Assembly (NCBI GenBank): GCA_021399435.1
Contig: JAJTUP010000040.1
Location: forward strand, 248,001-312,000
DNA from: Diaporthe sp. PMI_573
Lineage: Eukaryota; Ascomycota; Sordariomycetes; Diaporthales; Diaporthaceae
DNA length: 64,000 nucleotides
Direction of reading: 5' to 3'
Below the pieces are notes generated by a model. The model did no database searches, was not told the DNA's origin, and saw only the letters and a program-made list of their open reading frames with translations. A program made the translations under genes and the position numbers. Of the stretch, positions 32,855 through 44,102 are shown piece after piece. How positions within the stretch are numbered: the stretch's first letter is position 1; each line of letters opens with the position of its first letter.

Positions 32855-33305
32855 GAACGAGTGTGCCTGGACTGGACCATCTAACCTGCACGCCGCCCCA
32901 CGAAATGGCGATTAGAAACAAAGTGCTTGACGGGATAAAGAGGCATGTTCCGATCCAATCTATACTATCCAATTTTTGGCGTAGCGTAGCGCGAGGTGGA
33001 TTCAGTGTCAGGACCGTAATGACAAGAAGTAGCCCTAAAGCGCAGAAGGGGAACATAATGTGGAATATCCAACGCCAGGTTGTCTTTTCCGCAAGTACGC
33101 CACCAAGCACAGGCCCTAGGCAATTACCCAAGGCCCACGCCCCAAGTCTATCATATGTCAATAATGATCACATAATGCCGTGATGAAAGAGACTTACACA
33201 AATCCATACCACTTAGGCCTATGGCGGAGGGGCACAATATCTGTAAAGATGACCAAGCTCAAGGGCAAGAATACGGAGCACCGACCGGTGTGGTTCATTT
33301 TAAAT
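32855..33305 (-). pseudogene. MFS transporter fragment (drug:H+ antiporter type)
   Basis: The reading SLVIFTDIVPLRHRPKWYGF then VLGAWALGNCLGPVLGGVLA crosses a 48-nt intron-like gap (about 33166-33213, GTAAGT...GATAG) that splices in frame. It continues ERTTWRW-like as KTTWRWIFHIMFPFCALGLL and SIDWIGTCLFIPSSTLFLIA. RPKWYG and GPVLGG are the motif-A/motif-C region of 14-helix fungal antiporters. Only about four transmembrane helices remain; both ends are missing, so it is a dead fragment. Confidence 0.8.
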
Positions 33306-33870
33306 TTTTCGGCTTATCGAGCCGCTGAGCAGTAAAATCCAAGGTTATGGCCAGACAGATGTTGGTGTTGGTGACCCCTTTCAGCCTGTATTCCAGGACG
33401 CGAGCTTGGTGGCACACCTTTGGTAACTCGGTGTAATTACAGCTGTGGTCAGATTGGATGCGTCTTAACGCGCATAGACTGCTTGAAAGCGAACTATTCT
33501 GTAAGATTGACTATAGTTGTTTTGCAAGCTGGTTCGCATGTGAATGGCGGAGATGGCACTGTCAAAATGTAGTTCTTTTGTCTGCTGTAGCAACACGAAC
33601 TCGTCTTGCGATTGTGAGAAGACTCATCAATCCTGCGAACTATTGACAGAAAAGTCCTCAGGGTTGAAAGCCACTCCACTCAATCCACTGGCTGCTCGAG
33701 TGGAGTGGGTGGATCATAATCCACTGAATGTCTCAGGATAGTGGATCCACTGGAGGCTGTCGTGGATTAGGGTGGATTGGGTGGATTGGCAAGTGCCTCA
33801 ATTCGTGATGGCGAAGCTATTCCCGAAGCCCTTGCCCACCTAAGTGCCCTGTTCCAGGCTCCAAGCGAGA

Positions 33871-35218
33871 CTATCTCCAACTGGCTTCCATCTCGTCTTG
33901 AACACTCGCCACCTGAGTAAGCCACTGTGTTGCCCACTCTTCAAGTTGTTGATCTGACATCGGAGCCAATTCGAGATTGACTCTTTCTTCATCTATCGAG
34001 ATAAAGAAGGGATCTAAATCATGAATAATACCCGCCCTCAGCCATGACCGCAATACCTGGCACATCCCGATAATCTGGGCTTCAAGTTGGTGGCGCAGAG
34101 GGCTCACCATCCGACCTGCTGCTGAGAAAAGACGCTCACACTCAGCAGACATTGGTTGTATCGTGAGAAAGTCAAGCGCCATTCGCGATAAGTTGGGATA
34201 CTTGAATCGCTTCTCGTGCCAGTAAGCGAGAGGATCGTCGACGGAGCCATCGCCACTTTCGCAGTGCGTAATCCAATGGAGGTATTCGTCTTCGCCTGGC
34301 GTGAGGCCATCGTGACCTGCTTCTGTCGCTGTGTAGCGGTTTCGTTTTAAGGTATTCCCGGAACGGATTGTCCGAAGTCTTCCGCTGCTTTGGAACTGGC
34401 TCAACGGCGGATGGCCTCTCTGTAGGTAAAGTAGCCTCCCGATATTCAAAACGCCAGGCATCGTGAACGATTTTTTTCGCCTCGTCAATCCATTCGGGGC
34501 GGTCAGTCCAGTTGCGTTCAAACCATTTCCATCCGTATGCAGGATGGAGCGCCAGGCCAGTGTAGTACATGGGCGTCTCACTCAATGTCTCGTAGTACTC
34601 GTTTAATTTTTGCCAGCCCAAATTGATGTTGATCCTGAAGTGTTCAGGATCAGGGAAGTCCTTGGCGATATCCTTGAAGCGTTCAAGCTGCTCGAGAAGG
34701 AATTCGAAGCCTTGAATCACGTCCTAAATATTGCTATATGACCCAGTCCACCCACGCTTCCGCTTGCGGATCTGGTCGTCGCCTTCGATCATCTTGATCG
34801 TGGCTTCGTAGTAACCAAGGATTTGCGCAAATAATTCGACCACCTCCCAGTCCTTGTCGGACAGCTGGTTCTCTGGCTGGCAAATAAAGGGCAATGTGAG
34901 CGACGTCTTAGGGCCGCCCCTCTTGGTCTTGTTCTGTTGCCCGAAGTCGATTCGATGGTGGGCAACGAGTCGCTCGATATAGTCGCGAAGCAGTAGAGCT
35001 CGTCGTATCATATACGACTGTGACAGCCATCTGGTATCGTTGTCCAAAATAACATCCAACGGCTTTCTGGCGTTGAGTTTAGGGTCAGACGACTTGGTGA
35101 GGGCTTCTTGTTGAATGCTGCGAAGCATACCAGTCAACAAGTCAGATGTGTGGATAGCTACCACAAGATTGAAACAGGAAAAAGTACATGTATTGACGGC
35201 CTCATGACAATATGGCAC
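33871..35218 (-). pseudogene. C-terminal half of a hAT transposase
   Basis: Minus-strand reading: DVILDNDTRWLSQSYMIRRA, EVVELFAQILGYYEATIKMI, a TAA near 34725, DVIQGFEFLLEQLERFKDIA and TGLALHPAYGWKWFERNW. A frameshift near 34330 follows, then MALDFLTIQPMSAECERLFS and AAGRMVSPLRHQLEAQIIGM (dimerisation block). It is related to the intact protein at 8462-11030. The catalytic N-terminal half is absent from the element. Confidence 0.87.
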
Positions 35219-35532
35219 TTACGGAGCAATCTTAAGTATATCTATCGAGACTTATGTCATCCCAATGAGAAAGCCCAGGACATTCGAATGGTACTTATTG
35301 TATGCATTCCAAAATTGCGCTGTTCAGAAGCTTCATGGTATGTTTGACATAGGGTAGCAACATTGCCAGGCTCTGTTAGCGGCATTCTGCCAAAATATAT
35401 GGTCGCCCTTAACTACCCCACTTCTAATCCACGCAAATCCACCCAATCCACCCACGACACCGTCGAGTGCATTCGGTGGATTAGCCAATCCACTGGGATT
35501 TTGCCAGTGGAGTGGACAGTGTAATCCACGAG

Positions 35533-35842
35533 TGTTGTGAGATAGCACAGGAAACAGGTTTGTTGGGTGCAATGATGAAGATGTGTCAATTCTTCCAAAT
35601 GCGATGTTGCATGTATGTAGCTTGTTCTCAATAATACATGAAAAGCAGCTTCATCATATAGCTATGTGCAGGGCGTCTTTGTGCGGCTCTGCCGCACTAA
35701 TCTGCCTTGCGTTTAGCCTTGTGTTGTGCCCTGTGTTCGCCTACAATTTAGCCCAATGCATGGCCACCTTTGGTGGCCTCATCGCCCTGTTTTACAGCCC
35801 TGTCATCCCTGCAGTTGAGGGGAACCTGCAAAACTTCCAACA
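35533..35842. mobile_element. Solo LTR, 310 bp, inserted in the hAT end
   Basis: It starts TGTTGTGAGATAG and ends TTCCAACA, so the ends are TG...CA inside a 5-bp inverted repeat (TGTTG/CAACA). A 5-bp target duplication ACGAG flanks it (35528-35532 and 35843-35847). The related hAT end at 29869-30113 lacks this segment exactly at that point, which confirms the insertion. No internal retrotransposon sequence is present. Confidence 0.93.
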
Positions 35843-36660
35843 ACGAGTGGATCCACTACGTGGATTGGGTGGAGTGGCTTTCAACCCTGAAAGTCCTCCA
35901 GTTCGAAGGGAGCGTCTTCAGAAGTTGAGTCTGGGAAATCGGGAAAGACTGGTAAATTTGGATTGATGCTAATGAACCCTAGGGACTCCATGCCGCTATT
36001 GGGGCTCTGAGGATCAATGTTCGGGGTCCCAGAAAGGTTGTTCACAAATTTGGTGCGCAAATTGACGTCGAAGGGCGCCATTTGGGGGTTCCAGCCATAG
36101 GTCAAGCCGTCAGTCTCCACATCTAAAAATCCAAATTGCATGGCCTGATGGCCCATGATCGAGGATATATCCGGGGAATGTCTGTTATAGTGGTTGTGAG
36201 GTCGGCCCATAGGACTGTCGTCATGACCGTGGGCTGGTGGCATGTGGGCCACCGGTCTATTGACTCTGCCAGATAACATCTGTTGCGCGGTGCCGTTCGC
36301 AACATTTGTGGTGTTGGCTGTCAGCCACATTGAAGGAAGATTCGGGAAGTCAGTGCGAGCCGGGCCGGCGGCATTGTTCATGAGAACTTGGCTCTGGGCA
36401 ATAATCACGACGCCTGCGCTCTTACGACAGTTGCGACGAGCAGCCGGCGGCGATCCAGATTGGTGCAAAGTTCGTTCATGACGAAGGAGGAGATCACGCC
36501 TGCCGAAGCAGCGTTTGCATGCTTGGCACTCGAATGGCTTCTCCTTCGTGTGGGACCTTTTATGTCTGTTCAGGTGCGCCAAGCGGGTGAACGCTCCTTG
36601 ACAAATGGGACAAGTATGAGGACGGGGTTTTGCGGACTTGAGAGGCGGTAGATCTGCCAT

Positions 36661-37570
36661 TGCTGTCTCGGTATTAACGGTTATGATTCAAGTTTCTACA
36701 CTATTGAGGTAATTTGCAAGTTGCTGACAATGTCAGGCTACGGAGGGGAAGTTTAGTGGACATGTGGCCTACCAGTTTCTTCAACCTGGAGACCTGAGTT
36801 GGACAAGTTGGCAGTCGACATGGCAGCAGAGTCAAGGTCCTGTCCAGCGTCGTTATCCAAAGCGTGTACTTTTGTACGAGTTTCCAGTAGATCGTGTGGC
36901 TTAAAAGGGTGGCAATGCTGGGAGGAATTTTATTGATGCGTCGTAATGCAATCCACAGCGCCGAGGTCACGCTAGGGGCAAGGAACACATGTGTTCTCCA
37001 GACTGTTTGGGGAAGCGGGTTAATTAAGGCCGTCCAGGTCGAGGTCGGAGGCTCAGGCAGGGCCACCCAACCAGAACCTCGGGTTGGGGCCAACGTGACA
37101 TGAACCGTGCAGACATTGCGACACGTGATCACTACGATTCTGCTTTGCGTCAATGGCGTGACCGGGACCCAAATCTCCCACCTCAAAGCCAAACAATGTG
37201 GCTCCGTCTCTCCCGCACAAACTCAAACAACATCTGTCAGTTCGAAGTATGAGCGCGCCTGCGCAATTCCACTTCCAGCCCTTCCGACCTGAAGATCTTG
37301 TCGAGAGCCTCGGGATCGCGTTTAAAGCCCTGGAAAAAGCAAGACCTGAACTCGAATCTTCCGACGACCCCGTTGATCAATCATACAAGTGGCTCTGAGG
37401 AGACCAATTAGTCCAAAATGAGTGTTCAGGCAACCTACAGACTAGAGCCTATGGAGTATGATGACGATGCTGCGAATCGTATCCTACATTCGTTTATGGA
37501 AGCCACACGCCCCCGGGATTTTTAAAATGATCAACACTACTTGTATGAGTCGGAATGCCACTGATAGTGA
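36661..37570. other. No firm gene
   Basis: A plus-strand frame from ATG 37248 (about 50 codons, FRPEDLVESLGIAFKALEKA) looks protein-like but stops at TGA 37396 and has no recognised family. It could be the first exon of a gene cut by the hAT that follows. The minus-strand frame over 36701-37192 is not recognisable. Confidence 0.35.
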
Positions 37571-40030
37571 TGTTGTACAGTTTGTACAACCTTGTTGTAC
37601 GTACGTACGTACAGGAAGAAAATGTACGTACATGTACTATGTACGTACGACTGAGCCCACTATATTCCAAATCAGGTAATTTATGGGTCATGCCGTACAA
37701 GTACGGAGCTGTACAAAACTTTGCCGGCTTAACAACTCAGCGTTACTCTGCCATTCTCTCCCAATTGAACGCATCGCCAAAAAAGATGGCCCCTGCCAAA
37801 GCTGACGCTGCCTTCATTTGGCGACAGTTTATCGACCTCGGCCGCTCGAACCCCAAGAAAAGCAAGCGATACAGATGCCGTCACTGCCAGAAGGACTTTG
37901 CAGCCACCTCTGTTGGGAGGCCGAAAGAGCACCTCGCTGCGTGTGACAAATGGCAAGCTACGCAGCGACAAGAGCGCCAAGCTCGAGATAACGCCGGCTA
38001 TCTTCCCTCATATTCTGAAGCTGTACAAAAGAAGATAACGGAGGTCGGAATTCAGCATATCTCTCAGGACGAGAGCCGCAGTTTCGCCTATGATGCCGCC
38101 GCTGCTGTAATCGCCGGCGGTCGCCCCTTCAGCCTCTTCGAGAGCCGTCGTTGGCGTTATTTCTTCACTCGCATCAAGCCTGGCTGGAAGCCCCCTAGCC
38201 GTGCCGTCATCACGCGAATTCTTCCCGAGTTCTATCAGGAAATCTATGACGAGGTTTTCAAACGTATTACCAGCTCGGAATGGTTCAACATCATATTTGA
38301 CGCCTCCGATAATGTCTCGGGCCACAGGATCGTTAATATCTCGGTACAGGTACCAGACGGCCCGGCCTTCTACTGGAAAACACTTGACACGGGAGACGAA
38401 CAGCACACGGCAGAGAACTGGGTGCGGCTGATCTGGGGAGAAATGCAGCAACTGTGTGGCGGCGATCTCTCCAGGATCAATTCTATCTGTACGGATACCG
38501 AAAATACGATGCGCTCTGTACACAACCTGCTAGGGGGATTCCCAGAGCTCTCACACATCAACTTCTCTCTGTGCGATTCTCACGGCCTTCAGCTTCTGAT
38601 TAAAGATATTCTTCTTCTTCCCTTCTTCGAGGATCTCTTTAACAACGTCAGCACCCTGCTCGTGTTCTTCTCACGGTCTAAATTACAATTACAAAGATTG
38701 AGAATGTGCCAGCGCACAAGGTGGAACGGAGTAACTCGCGCGCTGATCAGAAGGTACCGGTGAATTGTTAGCTGCGACTGAGAAATTGATATACTAACCT
38801 GCTCGTTCCGAACAGTATAATTACACGCTGGGGTTCCCAGTACAATTCTTTCTTCTCCCTCCTCCGTTCTCGAGACCCTGCCAGAGACTGGTCTGTTCGA
38901 AAAGATGTACGGGATGAGTTGCGATCTCAAGATTGCCCCGTTCTCCTGCCGGAAGCGGTTCGGATCATCAAAGACAGCAGCTTCTGGCTAGAACTCGAGG
39001 CTGCGATCGCTGTGCTGAAACCGGTGAACGACTTTCAACACGCTTCTGAGGCTGATGGGGCGGGAATTGCACACGTTGTAAATCGCTGGCTGCAAATCAA
39101 AAGCAAATGGGCTGAGATGAGAGAGGCTGATCAGTTCCCTGATATTCCGTGGGACGATATTGACGCTATATTCAAAGCTAGGCTTGATAAGCAAACGTAC
39201 GATATACATTGGATCGCCGATGCCCTCCGGCCTGATACAACAGGTCCAAACTCGAAACTTCCGCCTAGCGTCTTTGCACGCGTACAAGAATATTTGCAGA
39301 AACAGCTGGAAAATGACGACGAGTATCACCGTGCCCTCTCCGAATTCACACACTTCCGAATGCGTACAGGCGGCCCAGACGGCTTATTCAATAAGCACAG
39401 CGCTGTATACGACGATGGTTTCAGGCCAGCAATGGCGTGGCAGTGCCTCCTCAACCAGGGCTCGATTCTGGCTAGAGTAGCTGTGAAGGTAATGAACACG
39501 CTTGCAAACTCCGTACCTTCAGAACGAAGTTTCTCTGCTATCAGGTTCATACACACGAAAGCTCGAAATCGCCTTACGCCCATGCACGCGGACATGCAGG
39601 CCTTCATTTTTATGAATGATCGCGTATTAGATCGCCTTAAGGATCAGAAGTACGCGCATAAAAAGCGCTGGGCGGATCTTGAGGAGAAGGACTGGCTGGA
39701 ACTTGAAGGATTGTACCTTGAGTTGTTTGTGAATGCGCAGGGCAAGAAGGTCTGGATGGATGGTGTGATGGCCTCTGCCAATGGAGATTTCGAGTGGGAA
39801 GGTGTCTTACAGTCGACAGGTGATATATTGGGGGTTGGTACTGAAGTGGAATCAGTGGTTGGAGACTAGAGTGACAGGAGACCAGGACCGTATGAATGCT
39901 CGTACTCAACTATTGCCTAAAAAGGAAGGAGGAAATTTGTATGGTACAATTTTGTACGTACAGAAAAGTTGTACGTACGTACAGCTACCCAAAATACAGT
40001 ACGTACGTACGTACGTGTACAGAAAAATGC
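37570..40030 (+). mobile_element. hAT transposon with intact transposase and GTACGTAC arrays
   Basis: The transposase gene is flanked by clusters of GTACGTAC/TGTACA units at 37572-37650 and 39942-40023, the subterminal repeats of a hAT. Exact termini and target duplication could not be fixed because the palindromic repeats make the ends ambiguous. Confidence 0.75.
37786..39869 (+). CDS. hAT transposase, two exons, 673 residues, intact
   Basis: Exons 37786-38753 and 38816-39869 join in frame (2022 nt); the 62-nt intron has CTAAC 20 nt before its CAG. Splicing restores TRALIRSIITRWGSQYNSFF, with the conserved RWGSQ. N-terminal BED finger: YRCRHCQKDFAATSVGRPKE then HLAAC. Catalytic-core blocks: WFNIIFDASDNVSGHRIVNI, INSICTDTENTMRSVHNLLG, CDSHGLQLLIKDI. 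C-terminal block NTLANSVPSERSFSAIRFIH with TKARNRL. There are no stops. It is a different hAT lineage from the 8-kb element, and both could be active. Confidence 0.92.
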
Positions 40031-40825
40031 ATCACTACCTGCAACAGCCTGTTTCGTTCCTGGAACATAGCAGAGCTTGGGGTGTCCGGGACCGGCAGTA
40101 TCGGATGGCTTGCTGGTGCCGACCGTCCTGGTACGCTGGGGGGGCCGGCTATGTCGGTAGCGACTAGTCTGGCAGTTCTGGTACTGGGGCGGTATGTTTG
40201 CGCCTTCATACTGGGCAGTTGGGAGGATATAGATCGCTGTGGTGGAGTAAGCGCAAGTCTAGGACCACGCCGCTTAAGTCTCGAACCCGGTTTGTTACCG
40301 CGCCGGTTTAGTCCCGGGGTCACAACGATAGCAGGACACTGAGCTGGCGGTGTGCTCGGTGTCTTGGGAAGGAGTCGGGCCAGCGGCCGTGTTGGTGGGT
40401 AGACTCGACGCTTTCTAGCCATGACGCTAGGCAGTGATCCATGATGTTCCAGCACCGTCTTTTTTCAGTTGAAGCCCCCTGGCGTTGCCAGAATGTCTCT
40501 TGTTCTTCCTTGGCTGAGTGCTATTATGCAGTCACGGTCTCGTCATCATTTGTTCCCCAGGGGCCTACCAACACGAATAGTCCTTGCGGAACTCCGTTAT
40601 GTGCCGATGTGTCGGCATCCACGGCATCGGGTATGAAACGTGACCGACTGGGTCCTGCTGGGGACATCCCTGCTAAGGGACGGCTGGGCCACTGTGACCG
40701 GCATCGTCGTTGCGGTCGTCGGTGTATAGGCCCCACTTTCTTGGGATTTCTTGATTCCTTCGAAAAGCTTATATCAAAGGCAGCGACTCTGCGCCGAAAT
40801 AGCAAGCACGAGTAATGGTATATTT
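40031..40825. other. No gene recognised
   Basis: A minus-strand frame over 39985-40455 (Arg/Pro/Ser-rich, MARKRRVYPPTRPLARLLPK) is open into the hAT terminus and could be a cut gene, but nothing in it is diagnostic. Confidence 0.35.
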
Positions 40826-41581
40826 TCACTTAATCTCGACTTCTAGGTCTTCCATTCCAGCTGCTCCCATCAACAAACGGGTCACAACCTCCTCCCGACT
40901 AATCTCCCTGTATCGTGGAGGCTCTCCGGGTCCCGCGACATTGAACACGGCGCTGTAGGTCACTTTGGTGTCTGTGTCCTCCTCCGCCTCGTCCAGAGAG
41001 CGCCTTGAATCGAATGTCGACGTCGGCCATGGCGTACACTCTGCTTTGTGGTTTGGCCAGTCCTCCTCTTGGTGCTCTTGCCCACAGTACCCCGCGACGT
41101 GACAGCCGTCGCATTCCTTCAGCCCTTCCCTTTTCTTGCATACTCTCCAGGACATAAGCTCTGCGAACAGTCCTGGGTCCGGGCCACTAAGGCGACCATC
41201 TGGAGAGCGGCTCCTCGACATTGCTTGCAGCATTCGCTGGCGGGTCCGGGTCCGACATTTCAGGTCCCCGCAGAACAGGTCCACGATGACCACAACGTGA
41301 GCTTCGGGAGCATCAAGGAACGGCATCGGTCGTAGATATTCCGTGGCCACTGCTGGTAACCCGCACGCACACGAAGCCGGACTGGCACGCCGGAGGCAAG
41401 TCGCCTCGCTCTTTTCCATAATGATATCCATCGCTGCATCCCACAACTGCCTTTCCTCGGGTTTCGCCTTGTCTGAATCGTCCCCTGCCCCGACGATGCG
41501 GTTAGGTATATCGTAGGACACATCGAACTTGACGCGTACACGATAACAGAGGAAATCAAACCGAACGCGTCTTGTAGCCAT
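40826..41581 (-). CDS. MYND-type zinc-finger protein, 251 residues
   Basis: ATG 41581 (MATRRVRFDFLCYRVRVKFD) is chosen over upstream in-frame starts because the homologous style begins here. The MYND finger is at residues 145-182: Cys148, Cys157, Cys160, Cys166, His170, His178, Cys182 (WRVCKKREGLKECDGCHVAG, YCGQEHQEEDW). The first expected Cys is Trp145, so the first zinc site lacks one ligand. The N-terminal part has CACG and CGDLKC pairs. MYND domains bind proline-containing protein motifs. Partner unknown. Intronless and uninterrupted. Confidence 0.8.
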   Translation of the reverse strand: MATRRVRFDFLCYRVRVKFDVSYDIPNRIVGAGDDSDKAKPEERQLWDAAMDIIMEKSEATCLRRASPASCACGLPAVATEYLRPMPFLDAPEAHVVVIVDLFCGDLKCRTRTRQRMLQAMSRSRSPDGRLSGPDPGLFAELMSWRVCKKREGLKECDGCHVAGYCGQEHQEEDWPNHKAECTPWPTSTFDSRRSLDEAEEDTDTKVTYSAVFNVAGPGEPPRYREISREEVVTRLLMGAAGMEDLEVEIK

Positions 41582-42414
41582 CGTGAGGTTGATACTGTTC
41601 ACAATCTGGGGTAAAATGCTGAAGCGCTTCTTGATCGGCAGATGATGTAACGGCAAGAAGTTTCCACCCCTGCACAAGTATCAGACAGCTTTGTTTCGTT
41701 TTAGCTTTTCGCACGACCCTGACCTATCAAGGACGATGTAGCCAGAACGGGCAGACCTATCTTTTATACAGGTAAAATCGCTGTGACCCTGTTAGTCGCT
41801 CCTGAATTTGAAACAGCTGCCCCAGCCTGTCAACTGCGCATACTACTGGCACCGTCTAACCCCTGTTCCAGCTGAGAGCAGCTGCACAAGGGACCCTTCC
41901 TAACGGGAGGCCTTCCTAGCAAGCCGGCTTGACGGCTGCTCCCCAGTAATGCAAGATTCGCAGGCGGACTGAGGTTTTTTGGTCCAATGGTGTCTCTCGC
42001 ATAGCGTCCGTCGACTAACGCCCCCAGGAAGTGGAAAGTGTGCGGGGTACAGCCTAGACCCACTAGGGAGTGGAGGCGATCGGCTAAGCCAGGGCCTTGC
42101 CCTTATGACACCAGGGGTGGGAAACGGTGTCCAATGTGGTCATCCGGAGCGCACCTGGGGAGCCAATGTCGGAACCAATCAGCCTTCTGTCCGTCCACCC
42201 ACATGGCCAGGCAGAAGCGCCCAAGCCACTCACCGATGCTCGAGGGTAGCATCGCGTAGTGTCTAAGCCTTTTCGTAAAGGGGACGGCGAAAATATAGAA
42301 GATACCTAAAGGCCACCGCGCGGAAGGCTTCTCATGATGACAGTAAACCTCTTCTTCCAGTCTCATTGTTTTGTTCCTTCGGTATCTTAAACGACCCATA
42401 ACTTGCACGACATC
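41582..42414. other. Intergenic region between divergent MYND and BCS1-like genes
   Basis: No coding feature supported; likely holds both promoters. Confidence 0.5.
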
Positions 42415-44102
42415 ATGGAAAACGATTCATCTTCCTTCATCCAAGAGGGCAGCCACATGCCTCCCGGAGGCGGTCAGGGAGCAGCCATAGACATGTTCTT
42501 TCCCGGATACGGCCTTATCGCGGAAACTTTACGTCAGCACCTAGGCATCGACTTGGCCTCCTACGTTCCTTTCATTCTCATCGTTGGAATAACGGCATTT
42601 GTTTGGACATATGTCGGCGAACACGTGGGCCACATCCTCAAAGTCTGCCTGATGTCTACGGCCGAGATAAGACCGGATGATGAGATATATGTGAGTTGCA
42701 TTTCCCGTGTCTCAGCGGAGGGCATATATCTTTCTGACAGCCACTCTAGAGTGTCATCATGTCTTGGGTCGCTGGCCAACCATTCGGCACCAATTCACGT
42801 CACTTCATGGTGAACGCGGATCTCAACTCTTCAGTCTGGTCTCCGTGGGTATGGAACGACGAGGACGATCTCAACGCACTAAAAGACGGCCCAACCCAAC
42901 CGAAGACTCTTTCTTACACGCCCAGCTTCGGAACTCACATATTCTGGTATAAAGGACGGCCGATACTCTTCAAGCGAAATAAGGCCGTAGAAAACTCTCT
43001 ATCCTTCATCAACACTAAGCGCGAAGAGATCAGTCTTTGGTGCTTTGGATACAGCCCCTCCATCCTCAAGGACCTCCTCACCGAAGCCCACGCTGAATAC
43101 CTCAGGAGGGATGACAAGAAGACGATGATCTACCGCGGAAACCTGAAGCCAAAGTCGGAGCCTTCGTGGCAACGCTGCATGGCCAGGGAGCCAAGACACT
43201 TTTCGACCATCATTGCCCGTCCAGGCTTGAAGGAGTCAGTCATCGACGACATCACTGACTACCTATCACCGGAAACCCGAATGTGGTACAACGACTGTGG
43301 CATACCATGGAGGCGAGGATATCTGTTCGCAGGTCTCCCCGGGACCGGAAAGTCGTCATTCTCCTTTGCCATTGCCGGCCATTTCAAGCTGCGCATTTAC
43401 ACCGTTAGCTTGAGCTCGGCAGGGGCAACCGAGGAAAATCTCGCTTCGCTCTTTTCTCAGCTCCCTCAGACTTGCATTGTTCTTTTTGAGGACATAGATG
43501 CTGCTGGCCTTACCTCAACGAGAGACGCGTCCGGGAAACAGGGCAGAGGTGGCCGTGGCTCTTCTGGAAGGGGGAAGCTGTCGTTGTCCGGCCTGCTGAA
43601 CCTCCTGGACGGCGTGGCCAGCCAGGAAGGTCGCATTTTGATCATGACGACGAATCACATCGAGAACCTGGACAAGGCACTCATTCGACCTGGCCGCGTG
43701 GATATGATCGTTCAGTTCACGTCTGCAGACAGCCACATAACGGCAGCAATCTTCAGGACGGTCTTTGCATCTCTGAGTAGGGCAGAGAAGCCTAAAGAAC
43801 CGGGCCAAGCCTCGAGGTTGCCGGTCGAGCCCTCGCCCAGGATTGAAGAACTTTCTGAGCAATTTGCTGCCAAAATACCTTCGGGGGAGTTTAGCCCGGC
43901 CGAGATTCAGGGGTACCTGATCCGACACAAACGACAACCTGAAGTTGCCGTTGCTGGCACTGCAGACTGGTTGCACGCAACTAGATTGGAAAAGGCGGCC
44001 AGCAAAGCTGCTGAGATGAATGCTGCAAAGGAGGAGAGTTCTGAGAAAAGCGCAGACGAGTCGAGCGAGGACGAGGACTCCGCAGATAATTCGGATGCGT
44101 GA
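42415..44102 (+). CDS. BCS1-like AAA+ ATPase, two exons, 542 residues
   Basis: Exon 1 42415-42690, intron 42691-42749 (59 nt, GTGAGT...TCTAG), exon 2 42750-44102. Splicing gives DEIYSVIMSWVAGQPFGTNS, in line with the BCS1_N domain. A single transmembrane helix is near residues 44-62 (YVPFILIVGITAFVW). Walker A is GLPGTGKSS (about 287-295), Walker B CIVLFEDIDAA (about 334-344), sensor-1 ILIMTTNHIENLD and the arginine region ALIRPGRVD. The C-terminal tail is Glu/Ser-rich. True Bcs1 is an inner mitochondrial membrane chaperone for the Rieske protein. Fungi carry many diverged paralogs, and this is more likely one of those. Confidence 0.92.

Larger units (their letters stand above)
33659..35889 (-). 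mobile_element. Deletion-derivative hAT, 2231 bp, with perfect 8-bp target duplication
   Basis: Termini CAGGGTTGAAAGCCACTCC (33659) and its complement ending 35889. The target duplication AAAGTCCT is exact at 33651-33658 and 35890-35897. Both subterminal regions are rich in GTGGATT. It lacks the N-terminal half of the transposase, so it is non-autonomous, and it carries a solo LTR near its 35.8-kb end. Confidence 0.95.
33440..36660 (-). pseudogene. C2H2 zinc-finger transcription factor gene cut by a hAT element
   Basis: ATG 36660 starts MADLPPLKSAKPRPHTCPIC. Two C2H2 fingers follow (Cys17, Cys20, His33, His37; Cys45, Cys48, His61, His66) with the linker TKEKPF. A long Pro/Asn-rich region ends in ELEDF at 35890, where TTT is followed by transposon sequence that adds QG and a stop. 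On the far side of the element, from 33650 downward, the same frame continues SVNSSQD, two TGA codons, then FSQSQDEFVLLQQTKELHFD and SAISAIHMRTSLQ. Adjacent TGATGA could come from CGACGA. The N-terminal DNA-binding part could still be produced as a truncated protein. Confidence 0.8.

Noticed and set aside
36701..37192. 163-codon minus-strand frame
   Set aside because: Begins with GTG, has Thr/Leu-rich composition without a domain, and no splice or promoter support.
39985..40455. Arg/Pro-rich minus-strand frame next to the hAT
   Set aside because: Partly inside the hAT subterminal repeats; low complexity and no family. It may be a cut gene, but evidence is too thin for a CDS entry.
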